From Streptomyces poriferorum (GTDB lineage: Bacteria; Actinomycetota; Actinomycetes; Streptomycetales; Streptomycetaceae), in NCBI RefSeq assembly GCF_019399235.1, contig NZ_JAELVH010000002.1, positions 51,008-115,007 of the forward strand: a stretch of 64,000 nt of DNA. Direction: 5' to 3'. A program made the translations under genes and the position numbers. Under the pieces are notes generated by a model that was not told the DNA's origin, ran no database searches, and saw nothing but the letters and a program-made list of their open reading frames with translations. Below are positions 17,725 through 26,444 of this stretch, piece by piece. Every line of letters starts with the position of its first letter. Within the stretch, counting starts at the first letter, position 1.

Positions 17725-18384
17725 CTACGAGACCTGCGGCCCGCGCCGCTGCGGCAGCGTGACCACCGCCGCGTCCACCGGCTCCGAGGGCGGCAGGCCG
17801 GCGATCTGGCACAGCAGGTCGCCCCACGCCATCAGGTGCGCCGCCGTGTCCGGCACACCGCCACGGCCCTCGCGCGGGGTCCACGACGCCCGGATCTCGA
17901 TCTGCGTCGCCGGGCGCCGGGTCGCCAGCTCACCGAAGTAGTGCGAACTCGCCCGGGTGACCGTGCCGCCCGCCTCCCCGTACGACAGACCGCGCGCCTC
18001 CAGCGCACCGGTCAGCCACGACCAGCACACCTCCGGCAGCAGCGGGTCGGATGCCATCTCCGGCTCCAGCTCGGCGCGCACCAGCGTCACCAGCCGGAAA
18101 TTGCCCTGCCAGGCCTCGTGCCCGGCCGGGTCGTGGAGCAGGACGAGCCGGCCGTCGGCAAGATCGTCCTCGCCGTCGACGACCGCCGCCTCCAGTGCGT
18201 ACGCGAACGGAGCCAGGCGTTTCGGTGGCCGCGTCGGCTCCACCTCCAGCTCGGGCCTCAGCCGCGCCGAGCGCAGCGCCTCCACCGCCGAACGGAACGC
18301 GGGCGGGACGGAACCACCCTCCGCACTGTCCGTGCCGTCAGCACCATCGGATTGATCGGAGAAGTGTCCCTGCGCCGGAGCCAT
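17725..18384 (-). CDS. DUF3000 family protein
   Basis: This is a conserved actinobacterial protein of unknown function, usually found beside hemE. The product is about 219 residues. After an acidic leader (SDQSDGADGTDSAEGG), the conserved body has RPPKRLAPFAYALEA, LVLLHDPAGHEAWQG, FRLVTLVRAELEPEM and ATQIEIRASWTP. No membrane segment or catalytic motif is evident, so it is predicted cytoplasmic. The frame is open to 18450, but ATG 18384 gives the family-like N-terminus. No ribosome site precedes it, so a leaderless message is possible. It is divergent from hemE. Confidence 0.8.
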   Translation of the reverse strand: MAPAQGHFSDQSDGADGTDSAEGGSVPPAFRSAVEALRSARLRPELEVEPTRPPKRLAPFAYALEAAVVDGEDDLADGRLVLLHDPAGHEAWQGNFRLVTLVRAELEPEMASDPLLPEVCWSWLTGALEARGLSYGEAGGTVTRASSHYFGELATRRPATQIEIRASWTPREGRGGVPDTAAHLMAWGDLLCQIAGLPPSEPVDAAVVTLPQRRGPQVS

Positions 18385-18476
18385 GCGGGGAAGAGTAGGC
18401 GGAACCGGAGCCGCGCGCGCGAAAGGACACCCGTGCGGGGCGGGGCTCATTCCCCGTGCGTGCGAAGATTCTGTGT

Positions 18477-19550
18477 GTGAGCGCCATTGACCGCCCTTCG
18501 GGCCACCAGACCAAGACCTCTGCCACCCACGACTCGGTGTTCCTGAAGGCGTGCCGCCGCGAGCCCGTGCCGCACACGCCGGTCTGGTTCATGCGCCAGG
18601 CGGGGCGCTCGCTGCCGGAGTACCTGAAGGTGCGCGAGGGCATCCCGATGCTCGAATCCTGCGCGATGCCGGAGCTCGTCGCAGAGATCACGATGCAGCC
18701 CGTCCGCCGCCACAAGGTCGACGCCGCCGTGTACTACAGCGACATCGTCGTGCCGCTCAAGGCCGTCGGCATCGACCTCGACATCAAGCCCGGCGTCGGA
18801 CCGGTGATCGCCGAGCCGATCCGCACCCGCGCCGACCTCGCCCGGCTGCGCGACCTCACGCCCGATGACGTCCCGTACGTCACCGAGGCCATCGGCCTGC
18901 TCACGGCCGAACTCGGCTCCACCCCGCTGATCGGTTTCGCGGGCGCGCCGTTCACCCTCGCGAGCTACCTCGTGGAGGGCGGCCCGTCCCGCAACCACGA
19001 GCACACCAAGGCCCTGATGTACGGCGACCCGGAGCTCTGGGCCGACCTGCTCGACCGACTCGCCGAGATCACCGGCGCCTTCCTCAAGGTCCAGATCGAG
19101 GCCGGCGCCTCCGCCGTGCAGCTCTTCGACTCCTGGGTCGGCGCCCTGGCCCCCGCCGACTACAGCCGCTCGGTGCTGCCCGCCTCCGCGAAGGTCTTCG
19201 ACGCCGTCGCGTCGTACGGCGTCCCGCGCATCCACTTCGGTGTCGGCACCGGTGAACTGCTCGGCCTGATGGGCGAGGCCGGCGCGGACGTCGTCGGCGT
19301 CGACTGGCGGGTCCCGATGGACGAGGCGGCGCGCCGTGTCGGTCCCGGCAAGGCGCTCCAGGGCAACCTCGACCCCGCCGTGCTCTTCGCACCGACCGCC
19401 GCGGTGGAGGCCAAGACCCAGGAGGTGCTGGACGCCGCCGCCGGTCTGGAGGGCCACATCTTCAACCTGGGCCACGGCGTGATGCCGAACATGGACCCGG
19501 ACGCGCTGTCGCGGCTCGTCGAGTACGTCCACACGAGCACCGCACGCTGA
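18477..19550 (+). CDS. hemE: Uroporphyrinogen decarboxylase
   Basis: HemE converts uroporphyrinogen III to coproporphyrinogen III by removing four acetate carboxyls. The product is about 357 residues, the usual length. Signature regions are present: PVWFMRQAGRSLPEY with the catalytic Arg residues, VDAAVYYSDIVVPL with the essential Asp, GFAGAPFTLASYL, and FNLGHGVMPNMDPD at the C-terminus. GTG 18477 is the preferred start. It is not preceded by a ribosome binding site, which suggests a leaderless or short-leader message; GTG 18456 is an alternative. It supplies the coproporphyrin pathway completed by hemY and hemQ 3.6 kb downstream. Confidence 0.97.
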   Translation: MSAIDRPSGHQTKTSATHDSVFLKACRREPVPHTPVWFMRQAGRSLPEYLKVREGIPMLESCAMPELVAEITMQPVRRHKVDAAVYYSDIVVPLKAVGIDLDIKPGVGPVIAEPIRTRADLARLRDLTPDDVPYVTEAIGLLTAELGSTPLIGFAGAPFTLASYLVEGGPSRNHEHTKALMYGDPELWADLLDRLAEITGAFLKVQIEAGASAVQLFDSWVGALAPADYSRSVLPASAKVFDAVASYGVPRIHFGVGTGELLGLMGEAGADVVGVDWRVPMDEAARRVGPGKALQGNLDPAVLFAPTAAVEAKTQEVLDAAAGLEGHIFNLGHGVMPNMDPDALSRLVEYVHTSTAR

Positions 19551-19559
19551 ACGACGGGC

Positions 19560-19592
19560 AGGCGGGCGCCGCTCCTCAGGCGGTGCCCGCCT
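19560..19592. terminator. Possible shared terminator between hemE and the flavoprotein gene
   Basis: GGCGGGC and GCCCGCC arms with complementary GCCGC/GGCGG parts can fold in the short convergent gap. The stem runs into the last codons of the minus-strand gene and is imperfect. Confidence 0.45.
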
Positions 19593-20958
19593 TCCGCAGC
19601 ACCGTCACGGTCTTGCGAGCCGCCACCAGGACCGGGTCCCAGACCGGGGAGAACGGCGGCGCGTAGCCCAGGTCGAGCGCCGTCATCTGCTCGACCGTCA
19701 TCCCGGCGGTGAGCGCCACCGCCGCGACGTCGACCCGCTTCGCCGCCCCGTCCCGGCCGACGATCTGCACGCCCAGCAGCCGCCCCGTGCGGTACTCCGC
19801 GAGCATCTTCACCGTCATCGGCCGCGCCCCCGGGTAGTAGCCCGCCCGGCCCGTCGACTCGATCGTCGCCGTGACGAAGCGCAGGCCCGCCGCGTGGGCG
19901 TCCTTCTCACGCAGTCCCGTGCGGGCGATCTCCAGATCGCAGACCTTGCTCACCGCCGTACCGACCACGCCCGGGAACGTCCCGTAGCCGCCACCGACGT
20001 TGGACCCGATGATCTGTCCGTGCTTGTTGGCATGGGTGCCCAGCGCGATGTGGCGGGTGCGGCCCGCCACCAGGTCGAGGACCTCGACGCAGTCGCCGCC
20101 CGCCCAGATGTTGTCGTGGCCCACGACCCGCATCGACAGATCGGTGAGCAGCCCGCCGTGCGGGCCGACCGGCAGCCCGACCGCCCGGGCCAGCGTCGTC
20201 TCCGGCTCGACGCCGATGCCGAGCACCACCACGTCCGCCGGGTAGGACGCGCCGGCCGTCTCGACGGCGGCGGCGCGGCCGTCCGCCCCGGTACGGATCG
20301 CGGTGACCGCGGCTCCGTTCACCGTCGTGATCCCGAGCCCGTCCATCGCGTCGTGGACGAGACGTCCCATGTCCGGGTCGAGCGTCGCCATCGGCTGCTC
20401 GCCCCGGTTGAGCACCGTCACCTCGAAGCCGCGCTTCAGCATCGCCTCGGCCATCTCGACGCCGATGTAGCCGGCGCCGACGACGACCGCGCGCCGCCCG
20501 GTCGCCCGGTCCAGGGTGTCCAGCAGGGCCTGCCCGTCGTCCAGGTTCTGCACGCCGTGCACCCCGGCCGCGTCCATGCCGGGCAGCGCGGGCCGCACCG
20601 GGCGGGCTCCCGTCGCGATCACCAGCTTGTCGAAGCCGGTCCAGGAGGTCTCGCCCGAGTCCCGGTCCAGGGCCCGTACCCGCTGCCCCGCGACATCGAT
20701 CTCCGTCACCTCGGTGCGCATCCGCAGGTCGATGGCGCGGGCCCGGTGCTCCTCGGGGGTGCGGGCGATCAGGTCGTCCCGCTGCTCGACGTCGCCGCTG
20801 ACCCAGTACGGGATGCCGCAGGCGGAGTACGAGGTGAAGTGGCCCCGCTCGAAGGCGGTGATGCTCAGCTCGTCCGGGCCCTTGAGGCGGCGCGCCTGGG
20901 ACGCGGCGGACATGCCCGCCGCGTCACCGCCGATGACCACCAGTCGTTCCGCCGCCAT
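19576..20958 (-). CDS. FAD-dependent CoA-disulfide reductase-like pyridine nucleotide oxidoreductase
   Basis: A 460-residue flavoprotein of the group that includes CoA-disulfide reductase and NADH oxidase/peroxidase. It has the N-terminal FAD site VVIGGDAAGMSAASQ, the single redox-active Cys in YSACGIPYWVSG (near residue 45), the NAD(P)H-binding AVVVGAGYIGVEMAE and the second FAD site DNIWAGGDCVEV. The C-terminal dimerisation domain is present. The active Cys in this SxxxCGIPYW context supports a disulfide- or peroxide-reducing role rather than a ferredoxin reductase. The exact substrate is unknown. It stands alone on the minus strand and is convergent with hemE. Confidence 0.88.
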   Translation of the reverse strand: MAAERLVVIGGDAAGMSAASQARRLKGPDELSITAFERGHFTSYSACGIPYWVSGDVEQRDDLIARTPEEHRARAIDLRMRTEVTEIDVAGQRVRALDRDSGETSWTGFDKLVIATGARPVRPALPGMDAAGVHGVQNLDDGQALLDTLDRATGRRAVVVGAGYIGVEMAEAMLKRGFEVTVLNRGEQPMATLDPDMGRLVHDAMDGLGITTVNGAAVTAIRTGADGRAAAVETAGASYPADVVVLGIGVEPETTLARAVGLPVGPHGGLLTDLSMRVVGHDNIWAGGDCVEVLDLVAGRTRHIALGTHANKHGQIIGSNVGGGYGTFPGVVGTAVSKVCDLEIARTGLREKDAHAAGLRFVTATIESTGRAGYYPGARPMTVKMLAEYRTGRLLGVQIVGRDGAAKRVDVAAVALTAGMTVEQMTALDLGYAPPFSPVWDPVLVAARKTVTVLRKAGTA

Positions 20959-21009
20959 GCCAGGTCCCTTCGACGTCCCTGCGAAAGGCCCACGCTACGG
21001 CGCCGCGGA

Positions 21010-21037
21010 CCCCGGGGGCGCGGCGGCGCCCCCGGGG
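21010..21037. terminator. Hairpin terminator of the DUF4349 gene
   Basis: Perfect 12-base arms CCCCGGGGGCGC and GCGCCCCCGGGG enclose the loop GGCG, five bases past the stop of the minus-strand DUF4349 gene. Confidence 0.75.
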
Positions 21038-21042
21038 AACGC

Positions 21043-22005
21043 TCACTGGCCCGCCGGAGGCCGCTGCCCCGCCTTCCCGCCCCAGCGGCGCGCCGCCAGC
21101 CGCCACAGGACCAGCAGGACGGCCGCGGCGGCCAGGAACGGGGCCGCGGCACCCACCGCCATGCCGAGCCACCGCAGCATCGTCACGAAGGCGTGCCAGC
21201 CGCCGCTCAGCGCGTCCAGGAACCCCGGGTCCTCATCGGCCTCGGCCGCGGTCTCCGGCTCCGTCAGGTCGAGCGTGATCGTCGCCAGCGTCGTACGGTC
21301 CCTGAGCGAGGCCTGCTGGGCGAGCAGGGACTCCAGCGACGCCTGACGGCTGCTCAGTTCGCCTTCCAGCGTGACGACGTCGACGAGCTTGTCGGCCCGC
21401 TCCATCAGCTTGCGCACCCGCGCCACGCTGGCACGCTGGGTGGCGATCCGGCTCTCGACGTCGACGACCTGGCCGGTGACGTCCTTCGCGGTCGACGAGC
21501 GGGAGAGCAGCTTTCCCGCACCCGAGAGCTCTCGCAGGACGCTGTCGTACTCGTCCTGCGGCACCCGCAGGACGAGGTGCGAGGAGTCGTGCGTGTCGTC
21601 CACCTGCTCGGTCGACTCGTCGGCGACCAGACCGCCCGCGTTCTGCGCGACCGTACGGGCGGCTGCCGCCGCCCTGGACGCGCTCTTCACCTCCACCAGC
21701 AGTGAGGCGGTGCGGATCACGTGCGTGGCGGTCACCGGATTCGGCTTCTTCGACGCGCCCGCCGCGGCCGTGCCTTCCTTCTCGGCCGCCCCTTCCTTGG
21801 CGTCCGCGGCGGCCTCCCCGGCGGCCGGATCCGCCTTCTTCTGCCCGTCGGCGGAAAAGGCTCGCTGGTCGGAGGAGCTGGCGCTGTCGTCGGCCGCGCC
21901 GCAGCCGCTCAGCGCGAGGACGGCGGTGAGCAGCCCGGCGGCGAGCGCGGTGCGGGTGCGGCGGGCTGCGCGTCTGTGGGTACGGGTGATGGGTGCTGCC
22001 TGCAT
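21043..22005 (-). CDS. DUF4349 domain lipoprotein
   Basis: The product is 320 residues. A basic N-terminus, a hydrophobic stretch and the lipobox LALSGCG (Cys near 35) mark a lipoprotein. After an Ala/Lys/Glu-rich linker, the DUF4349 domain begins near residue 95 (HVIRTASLLVEVKSAS). It contains a coiled coil with QASLESLLAQQASLRDR and ends in a membrane segment (GAAAPFLAAAAVLLVLW) and a basic tail. It is thus tethered at both ends, with a coiled coil outside the membrane. The function of the family is unknown. It is divergent from hemY. Confidence 0.85.
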   Translation of the reverse strand: MQAAPITRTHRRAARRTRTALAAGLLTAVLALSGCGAADDSASSSDQRAFSADGQKKADPAAGEAAADAKEGAAEKEGTAAAGASKKPNPVTATHVIRTASLLVEVKSASRAAAAARTVAQNAGGLVADESTEQVDDTHDSSHLVLRVPQDEYDSVLRELSGAGKLLSRSSTAKDVTGQVVDVESRIATQRASVARVRKLMERADKLVDVVTLEGELSSRQASLESLLAQQASLRDRTTLATITLDLTEPETAAEADEDPGFLDALSGGWHAFVTMLRWLGMAVGAAAPFLAAAAVLLVLWRLAARRWGGKAGQRPPAGQ

Positions 22006-22132
22006 AACTGTCCCCCCAGGACGGGTGATTGATGGCTCCGGTTCGACGCGGGAGGTGGTGGTCCCGGTTTCAGGAACCCGGTTTCGAAGCGGTCACGGTC
22101 AGGACTCGGAAGAGGTTTGAGAGAGTGGGGGC

Positions 22133-23632
22133 ATGCAGCGTTCAACACACCGTGCGGACAGGGCCCCCGGCCACGTCGTCGTCATCGGCGGCGGCATCGC
22201 CGGACTCGCGGCCGCCCACCGGCTCCTCGGCGCCGGCCTGAGGGTCACCCTCCTGGAGGCGACCGACCGGCTCGGCGGCAAGCTCATGACCGGTGAGGTC
22301 GCCGGCGTGCAGGTCGACCTCGGCGCCGAGTCGATGCTCGCCCGCCGGCCCGAGGCGGTCGCCCTGGCCCGTGCCGTCGGCCTCGGTGACCGGCTCCAGC
22401 CGCCCGCCACCGCCACCGCCTCGCTGTGGACGCGTGACGCGCTGCGCCCCATGCCCAAGGGCCATGTGATGGGCGTCCCGGGCGACCCGTCGGTCCTCGG
22501 CGAGGTGCTGTCGCCCGAGGGCCTCGCGCGCATCGCCCAGGAACGCGATCTGACCCCGACCGCCGTCGGTGACGACGTGGCCGTCGGCGCGTACGTGGCG
22601 GACCGGCTCGGCCGCGAGGTCGTGGACCGGCTGGTCGAGCCCCTCCTGGGCGGGGTGTACGCGGGCGACGCCTACCGGATCTCGATGCGCGCCGCCGTAC
22701 CGCAGCTCTTCGAGGTCGCCCGGCAGGCGGGCTCCCTGCTCGACGGCGTCACCCGCATCCAGGAGCAGGCCGCCGCCCGGCAGCAGACCGGGCCGGTCTT
22801 CCAGGGGATCGCCGGAGGCCTCGGAACCCTGCCGGGCGCCGTTGCCGACGCCGTACGCGCCGGGGGCGGGGAGATCCTCACCGAGACGCCCGTGCTGGGC
22901 CTGACCCGTAGCGCCGAAGGCTGGGACGTGCGCACCGACGCCCGGGTGATCACCGCCGACGGCATCGTCCTCGCCACCCCCGCCTGGTCCGCCTCCACCC
23001 TGCTCGCCGCCGAGTCCCCGGCAGCCTCCGCCGAGCTCGCCGGCGTCGAGTACGCGTCGATGGCCCTGGTCACCATGGCCTTCCGGCGCTCCGACGTGAC
23101 GGGTTCCAAGGCCTTCGAGGGCCGCTCCGGCTTTCTCGTGCCCCCGGTCGACGGCCGCACCATCAAGGCCGCCACCTTCTCCACCCACAAGTGGCAGTGG
23201 GTCGCCGACGCGGCTCCGGACCTGTTCGTCCTGCGGACCTCGGTGGGCCGCTACGGCGAGGAGGACCATCTGCACCGCGAGGACGCCGAGCTCGTCGACG
23301 TGTCGCTGGGAGACCTCGCCGCGGCGACCGGGCTGGCCGCGAAGCCCGTCGCCACCGAGGTCACCCGCTGGATCGGCGGACTGCCCCAGTACCCCGTGGG
23401 CCACCTCGGCCGCGTCGCCCGGATCCGCGAGGAGGTCGCGAAGATGCCCGCGCTGCGCGTCTGCGGCGCCGTCTACGACGGGGTCGGCATCCCCGCCTGT
23501 ATCGCGAGCGCGCACCGCGCGGCGGACGAGATCGTCCGGGACGTCGCGGGAGGGAGCGGCGGGGAGAACGACGGAGAGATCATCGCCACTCCGACCCTGG
23601 TTCAGGGCACACAGAGCGAGGCGGGACAATAG
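22133..23632 (+). CDS. hemY: Coproporphyrinogen/protoporphyrinogen oxidase, HemY (CgoX) type
   Basis: A flavoenzyme of 499 residues that oxidises a porphyrinogen by removing six electrons. In Actinobacteria, HemY and HemQ are the enzymes of the coproporphyrin-dependent haem route, so coproporphyrinogen III is the likely substrate (family knowledge). The FAD fold begins [20 protein letters not shown], followed by [12 protein letters not shown]. The C-terminal part has [15 protein letters not shown] and the closing flavin motif [21 protein letters not shown]. The ATG has a G-rich ribosome site immediately upstream. The stop is four bases before hemQ. Confidence 0.94.
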   Translation: MQRSTHRADRAPGHVVVIGGGIAGLAAAHRLLGAGLRVTLLEATDRLGGKLMTGEVAGVQVDLGAESMLARRPEAVALARAVGLGDRLQPPATATASLWTRDALRPMPKGHVMGVPGDPSVLGEVLSPEGLARIAQERDLTPTAVGDDVAVGAYVADRLGREVVDRLVEPLLGGVYAGDAYRISMRAAVPQLFEVARQAGSLLDGVTRIQEQAAARQQTGPVFQGIAGGLGTLPGAVADAVRAGGGEILTETPVLGLTRSAEGWDVRTDARVITADGIVLATPAWSASTLLAAESPAASAELAGVEYASMALVTMAFRRSDVTGSKAFEGRSGFLVPPVDGRTIKAATFSTHKWQWVADAAPDLFVLRTSVGRYGEEDHLHREDAELVDVSLGDLAAATGLAAKPVATEVTRWIGGLPQYPVGHLGRVARIREEVAKMPALRVCGAVYDGVGIPACIASAHRAADEIVRDVAGGSGGENDGEIIATPTLVQGTQSEAGQ

Positions 23633-23636
23633 CCGT

Positions 23637-24371
23637 ATGAGTGCTCCTGAGAGTGTGACACCAAGCAAGGCCCCCAACGCCGGCAAGAAGGCGAAGGACC
23701 TCAACGACGTCGTCCGCTACACGCTGTGGTCCGTCTTCAAGCTGCGCGACGTGCTGCCCGCCGACACGGACCGTGCGGCGTACTCCGGTGAGGTCCAGGA
23801 GCTGTTCGACCAGCTCGCGGCCAAGGACATCACCGTGCGTGGCACCTATGACGTCTCCGGCCTGCGCGCCGACGCCGACGTCATGATCTGGTGGCACGCC
23901 GAGACCTCGGACGCGCTCCAGGAGGCGTACAACCTCTTCCGCCGCACCCGCCTCGGCAAGAGCCTCGACCCGGTCTGGTCGAACATGGCGCTGCACCGCC
24001 CCGCCGAGTTCAACAAGGCGCACGTCCCGGCGTTCCTCGCCGACGAGACGCCGCGCGACTACATCAGCGTGTACCCCTTCGTGCGCTCCTACGACTGGTA
24101 CCTGCTGCCCGACGAGGACCGTCGCCGCATGCTCGCCGACCACGGCAAGATGGCCCGCGGCTTCCCCGACGTGCGCGCCAACACCGTGGCCTCCTTCTCC
24201 CTCGGCGACTACGAGTGGGTGCTGGCCTTCGAGGCCGACGAACTGCACCGCATCGTCGACCTCATGCGTCACCTGCGGGCCTCCGAGGCGCGGATGCACG
24301 TCCGCGAAGAGGTCCCCTTCTACACCGGCCGGCGCAAGTCGGTCGCAGACCTGGTGGCCGGGCTCGCGTAG
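23637..24371 (+). CDS. hemQ: Coprohaem decarboxylase HemQ (ChdC)
   Basis: HemQ decarboxylates iron-coproporphyrin (coprohaem III) to protohaem using hydrogen peroxide, the last step of the Gram-positive haem route. The 244-residue protein has the chlorite dismutase-like fold. The catalytic Tyr lies in [17 protein letters not shown], and the haem-ligating His is in [19 protein letters not shown], followed by [12 protein letters not shown]. It starts four bases after the hemY stop, so the two are co-transcribed. Ferrochelatase (HemH), which acts between them, is not in this window. Confidence 0.95.
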   Translation: MSAPESVTPSKAPNAGKKAKDLNDVVRYTLWSVFKLRDVLPADTDRAAYSGEVQELFDQLAAKDITVRGTYDVSGLRADADVMIWWHAETSDALQEAYNLFRRTRLGKSLDPVWSNMALHRPAEFNKAHVPAFLADETPRDYISVYPFVRSYDWYLLPDEDRRRMLADHGKMARGFPDVRANTVASFSLGDYEWVLAFEADELHRIVDLMRHLRASEARMHVREEVPFYTGRRKSVADLVAGLA

Positions 24372-24466
24372 CGAGCGGGTTCCGACCACCCCAACCCGGA
24401 AGATCAGACGGCGGAACCCCCGGCACCCTGTGCCGGCCGCCGTTCCAGCGACACCGGGTTCGGCTT

Positions 24467-24499
24467 CCGGTGCGGCGCGCTTCCAGCGCGCCGCACCGG
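24467..24499. terminator. Bidirectional hairpin between hemQ and the TIGR04222 operon
   Basis: Perfect 14-base arms CCGGTGCGGCGCGC and GCGCGCCGCACCGG surround the loop TTCCA. On the plus strand they are followed by CGTCTTT. It lies between two convergent transcription units. Confidence 0.82.
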
Positions 24500-24505
24500 C
24501 GTCTT

Positions 24506-25312
24506 TCACCGCACGTTCCGCGCGCCCCGGCCGCCGAGCGCGGCCCGCAGCGCCGGGTCGGCCACCGCGCGCACGCCCCGCACGGCGACCGCCACCAGCA
24601 CATCGCCCTCCGGGCCGTCCGCGGCGGCCGTGCGCACGTCCAGCAGTCGCTGTCCGGCGGGGGAGGCCCAGGAGCTGTACGGATGCACCTCCATCCGGGC
24701 GATGGCCAGAGCGCCCAGGGTCAGCACGAGCGGCAGCCCGAACCAGACGAGCATCGGTACCCCCGAGCCGCCCGTCCCCTGCTCCCGGCCGGGTGTGAGC
24801 AGCGCCGCGGCGCCCATCGCGGCCACCAGCAGCGCGGCCCCGCGCACCGCCCGCACCGCCGGTACGAGGTCCGGCCCCGCCCCGCCCGGCAGCGCCAGCC
24901 CCGCGGCGACCAGCCTGTCGGCGAGGGCGCGCACGGCGTCGGCGGCCGCCGCGGCGGCGCGGACCGGCGCGATGGGGGACTGGCCCTGCGGGCCGATGGC
25001 ACGGATCACCGTGCGCTCCACGTCGTCGCGGCCGTCCGGGTCGACCACCGTCGCCCAGCCGGTGTGCGCGAGCAGCAGCCGGCGGCGCAGATGCATGGTG
25101 ACGAGCGCGAGATCGGCGACCCGGTGCGGGCCGCCGGCCAGGAACGCTGTCTCGTACAGCGTGAGTTCAGGACCGTCCGCCGCGCGCCGGGCCTGCCTCG
25201 CCTCCCTGGACGACGCGCCCGGATCACCGAGGCGGGCCGCCGCGAGGCAGAGCCGTACACAGGAGATGGCCGCCGCACCCCATGCGACCAGCAGAAACAG
25301 AACCCAGAGCAT
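24506..25312 (-). CDS. TIGR04222-type membrane protein without Cys tail
   Basis: A 268-residue paralogue of the upstream gene. It has an N-terminal membrane segment (LWVLFLLVAWGAAAI), the shared soluble region (ELTLYETAFLAGGPHRVADLAL, followed by an HLRRRLLLAHTG-type stretch), then two membrane segments (AALLVAAMGAAALL and WFGLPLVLTLGALAIA) and a C-terminal soluble part ending RGARNVR. It lacks the Gly/Ser/Cys repeat tail of its neighbour. I recognise the family by its domain pattern next to DUF692. Its job is unknown; it may pair with the Cys-tailed paralogue. It is third in the three-gene unit, 64 bases after the second, with a weak ribosome site. Confidence 0.75.
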   Translation of the reverse strand: MLWVLFLLVAWGAAAISCVRLCLAAARLGDPGASSREARQARRAADGPELTLYETAFLAGGPHRVADLALVTMHLRRRLLLAHTGWATVVDPDGRDDVERTVIRAIGPQGQSPIAPVRAAAAAADAVRALADRLVAAGLALPGGAGPDLVPAVRAVRGAALLVAAMGAAALLTPGREQGTGGSGVPMLVWFGLPLVLTLGALAIARMEVHPYSSWASPAGQRLLDVRTAAADGPEGDVLVAVAVRGVRAVADPALRAALGGRGARNVR

Positions 25313-25376
25313 GCCGGATTTCTATGCGAGAGAGACCCGGAGCGCCACAGGATTCCAGGATGCGGACGGCGACCGC

Positions 25377-26438
25377 TCAGGAACTGCTGCCGCAGCTGGA
25401 ACCCGAACTGCTGCCGCAGCTGGAACCCGAACTGCTGCCGCAGCTCGATCCGGAACCGCAGCTCGATCCGGAACCGCAGCTCGACCCGGAACCGCAACTG
25501 GATCCCGAGCCGCAACCGGACCCGGAACCCGACCCGCACCCGGAACCGCCCCCGCCTCCGCCGGTGTTCCCGGCGGAGCTGCCGCAGCCGCCGTCGCCGG
25601 GGCTCGACCCCGCACACCACACCGTCGGTACGAGCAGCAGCCCCGAGGAGTCGGAGGAGTGGTGCGAGGACGAGGGCACGGGCGGTCCCGCCGGCCGCAT
25701 CCGGGCCGCCGTGACGAGATGTGTCCGCAGCGCCGGGTCGCCGAGCGCCCGCGGTCCCGCCACCGCCACCAGATGGGCCGCGCCCGTCCCGGACCCGTAG
25801 GCGATCCGGAACGCCGCCGCGGCTCTGCGGCCCGCCTTGGTGATCCGGGCGCGGGCGGCGCCCGCGACGGCCAGCCCGACGACGGCCCCGCCGAGCAGCG
25901 CCGGGAGCCCCTTGACGATGAACGGCGCGGGCGTCTCCCCGAGGCTGTCGGCCGAGGTGAACTGGGCGATGGTCAGCACGAAGGAGACCGGCAGACCGAG
26001 CAGGCAGATCACCGCCTGCGTCATGCCCCAGCGACGCCACGTCCGGTTCGCCCCGGGCACGTTCAGCAGACCGCGCCCGGCCAGGCCGTCCCCGACCTCC
26101 TGCACGGCGGGATGGCGCATCACCGCGTTCCGCAGGGTGTGCAGGGCGCCGCTCGGAGCGGCGGCCTGCTCGTGGAGCACGGCCCGCTCCACCGGGTCGT
26201 GGGCGACCGGCCGCTGGACCGCGACGATCCCCGGACCGCCGACGAGCAGCCGGCCGTCCTCCAGCATCGCGGCGAGTGCGGTGTCCACCACACGGCCGGG
26301 CCCGCCGTTCAGGAACGCCACCTCGGACAGGTCGTGGACGACGCCGTCCGTACGGGGACGGGCGCGGCCCGCCCCCACGATCAGCAGCGTCGAGGAGACC
26401 ACCACTGCCAGTGTCAGGACCAGGGCGAAGATGTTCAT
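25377..26438 (-). CDS. TIGR04222-type membrane protein with Cys-repeat tail (candidate MNIO substrate)
   Basis: The product is 353 residues. Membrane segments lie near 2-22, 140-160 and 177-196. Between the first two is the conserved region VHDLSEVAFLNGGPGRVVD. By the positive-inside rule the C-terminus is cytoplasmic. The last 75 residues are almost only Gly, Ser and Cys. Cys residues fall at 275, 285, 301, 309, 315, 321, 327, 333, 341 and 349, giving four GSGSSC units followed by two GSSSGSSC units. The gene starts six bases after the MNIO stop, with GGGAGGTGA upstream. MNIO enzymes oxidise Cys residues of ribosomal peptides, so this tail is the obvious substrate candidate (inference). The function is otherwise unknown. 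Confidence 0.8.
   Translation of the reverse strand: MNIFALVLTLAVVVSSTLLIVGAGRARPRTDGVVHDLSEVAFLNGGPGRVVDTALAAMLEDGRLLVGGPGIVAVQRPVAHDPVERAVLHEQAAAPSGALHTLRNAVMRHPAVQEVGDGLAGRGLLNVPGANRTWRRWGMTQAVICLLGLPVSFVLTIAQFTSADSLGETPAPFIVKGLPALLGGAVVGLAVAGAARARITKAGRRAAAAFRIAYGSGTGAAHLVAVAGPRALGDPALRTHLVTAARMRPAGPPVPSSSHHSSDSSGLLLVPTVWCAGSSPGDGGCGSSAGNTGGGGGGSGCGSGSGSGCGSGSSCGSGSSCGSGSSCGSGSSCGSSSGSSCGSSSGSSCGSSS
25384..25515. repeat. In-frame tandem repeats encoding the Cys tail
   Basis: The DNA repeats in units of 24 bases near the 3' end of the gene (plus-strand core CTGCCGCAGCTGGAACCCGA) and then 18 bases (core CGCAGCTCGATCCGGAAC). Units are multiples of three and each adds one Cys. The array can expand or contract without breaking the frame. 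Confidence 0.85.
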
Positions 26439-26444
26439 GCCCCG

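Noticed and set aside
25282..25800. Plus-strand frame with PQLEPE/LDPEP repeats that looks like a Pro-rich repeat protein
   Set aside because: It is the antisense of the Cys-tail repeats of the TIGR04222 gene. The minus-strand frame has the conserved domain, membrane segments, a good ribosome site and operon context.
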